Below, in pieces: positions 63,430-64,000 of a DNA stretch of 64,000 nt. Source of the DNA: Enterocloster clostridioformis. Lineage in GTDB: Bacteria > Bacillota > Clostridia > Lachnospirales > Lachnospiraceae. Made by a program: the position numbers and the translations under genes. Under the pieces are notes generated by a model that had not been told where the DNA came from, ran no database searches, and was given only the letters and a program-made list of their open reading frames with translations. The stretch lies in NCBI RefSeq assembly GCF_020297485.1, contig NZ_JAIWZC010000001.1, positions 2,232,001 through 2,296,000 of the forward strand, read 5' to 3'. Numbering within the stretch: position 1 is the first letter of the stretch; every line of letters begins with the position of its first letter.

Positions 63430-64000
63430 TCAAAGGGTGGTTTCCCTCCACTTGACTATATTCTTAAATACCACTTCCCCATCTGTTTTCTTACCGTCCA
63501 GGATGTCAGCCAGCTCTTCCATGGCTCTGACCCCTTCCTGATAAGCGGGCGTGATGATGGCAGATATGGCCGGGGTAGTCATCCGGGTCCATCCCTCTGC
63601 GTCAAATCCGATCAGGCCCAGTGTGTCCGGAAACAGCCTCATATAGTCCGGGTACCTGCGGATCGCCTGGTACACCACCTGCAAAAGTCCCGGACTGGCA
63701 ACATAAATCAGCGTCTTTTTATCCAGGCTTATCTGGTCCTTCAGCATTTCGTAGACCTGGTCGGACTTTACGCCCTCCTGCAGGTACTGGGTGGCACCCT
63801 CCTTCCGGGCGTCCTGTATGGCATCCTTATATCCCTGGGTATTCTCAAAACCTGCGCTGATGTTGGAATCACCGTCTGAAATCATGAGAAATTTCTCATA
63901 TCCCTTCCTGATGCATTCCGAAATCACCTGGTACACGCAGTCATAATTGTTGCTTTTCACATACCGTCCCTTGAAATCATAGGGCTTGGCATCCAGATAT
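63430..64000 (-). CDS. LacI-type or sugar-binding regulator, 3' part
   Basis: This is the C-terminal ligand-binding half of a periplasmic-binding-protein-like sugar sensor, running off the right edge. It reads YDFKGRYVKSNNYDCVYQV, MISDGDSNISAGFENTQGYKDAI, LGLIGFDAEGWTRMTTPAISAI and DILDGKKTDGEVVFKN. That order is typical of LacI-family regulators, although a free sugar-binding protein cannot be ruled out. The GTG at 63960 is only an internal codon; the frame is open to the window end. Confidence 0.8.
   Translation of the reverse strand, partial: YLDAKPYDFKGRYVKSNNYDCVYQVISECIRKGYEKFLMISDGDSNISAGFENTQGYKDAIQDARKEGATQYLQEGVKSDQVYEMLKDQISLDKKTLIYVASPGLLQVVYQAIRRYPDYMRLFPDTLGLIGFDAEGWTRMTTPAISAIITPAYQEGVRAMEELADILDGKKTDGEVVFKNIVKWRETTL

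Noticed and set aside
1..64000. CRISPR arrays, tRNA and rRNA genes
   Set aside because: No regularly spaced repeat array, no cloverleaf with the conserved T-arm and no rRNA sequence was noticed by eye on either strand. A covariance scan could still find a tRNA I missed.

Overview
The window looks like a moderately GC-rich chromosome segment of a Lachnospiraceae-type gut clostridium (an Enterocloster / Clostridium bolteae-like organism is my best guess; no rRNA is present to confirm it). The reasons are a spore-former gene set (SpoVB-type flippase, YtvI-type membrane protein), anaerobe-style metabolism (EFR1 ferredoxin protein, DUF512 radical-SAM-like protein, ECF folate transporter, CbiK-type chelatase), strong GGAGG ribosome binding sites, and three classical Firmicute riboswitches (THF, TPP, cobalamin).

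Layout. 0-1.4 kb: end of an amino-acid ABC ATPase and a decayed M20 hydrolase. 1.4-5.7 kb: an intact Fe-S/tRNA-thiolation operon (nifS-nifU-mnmA plus a lipoprotein amidase) behind a promoter whose -35 region lies in a perfect palindrome. 5.8-7.7 kb: an AT-rich two-gene ParA cassette with its own operator, promoter and terminator. 8-10.5 kb: a wrecked MATE gene followed by SpoVB. 10.5-14.1 kb: an operon of ADP-ribosylglycohydrolase, PfkB kinase, PnuC and a GntR regulator, which reads as salvage of an NAD-derived nucleoside. 14.3-22.3 kb: housekeeping genes, including a folate ECF transporter under a THF riboswitch. 22.3-26.4 kb: an EFR1 protein and a ThiXYZ-type importer under a TPP riboswitch with an attenuator.

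26.6-38 kb is an insertion-sequence hot zone. An IS4 element splits tag (DNA glycosylase), an IS110 element splits a ytvI-type gene, and an IS630 element splits a VIT/VWA protein. For the first two, excising the element and one copy of the target repeat restores an open frame, so these insertions look recent. The IS630 transposase carries a canonical -1 slippery heptamer. 38-43.8 kb returns to intact genes: a MetR/MtaR-like LysR regulator, metF with matching TATAGTTT-AAACTATA boxes, DUF512, and an ABC-2 exporter overlapping cobI.

44-52.3 kb is a gene graveyard for sugar use: fragments or frameshifted copies of an Rpn nuclease, MATE, effector-binding domain, GH13, aldo/keto reductase, GH127, GH31 and LacI, plus a group II intron placed directly after a terminator hairpin. 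52.4-58.6 kb is the most interesting intact locus: a cobalamin riboswitch drives a lipoprotein CbiK chelatase, a lipoprotein with two NEAT-like domains, a TroA-like binding lipoprotein, a FecCD permease and an ATPase. This looks like surface capture, metal handling and import of a tetrapyrrole. 58.6-64 kb holds a HicB-like orphan, a threonine-synthase-like fragment, Ogt, a Lon-like AAA ATPase, a small AT-rich cassette split by an in-frame amber codon, and the end of a LacI-type regulator. Nearly all assignments come from motif reading by eye.
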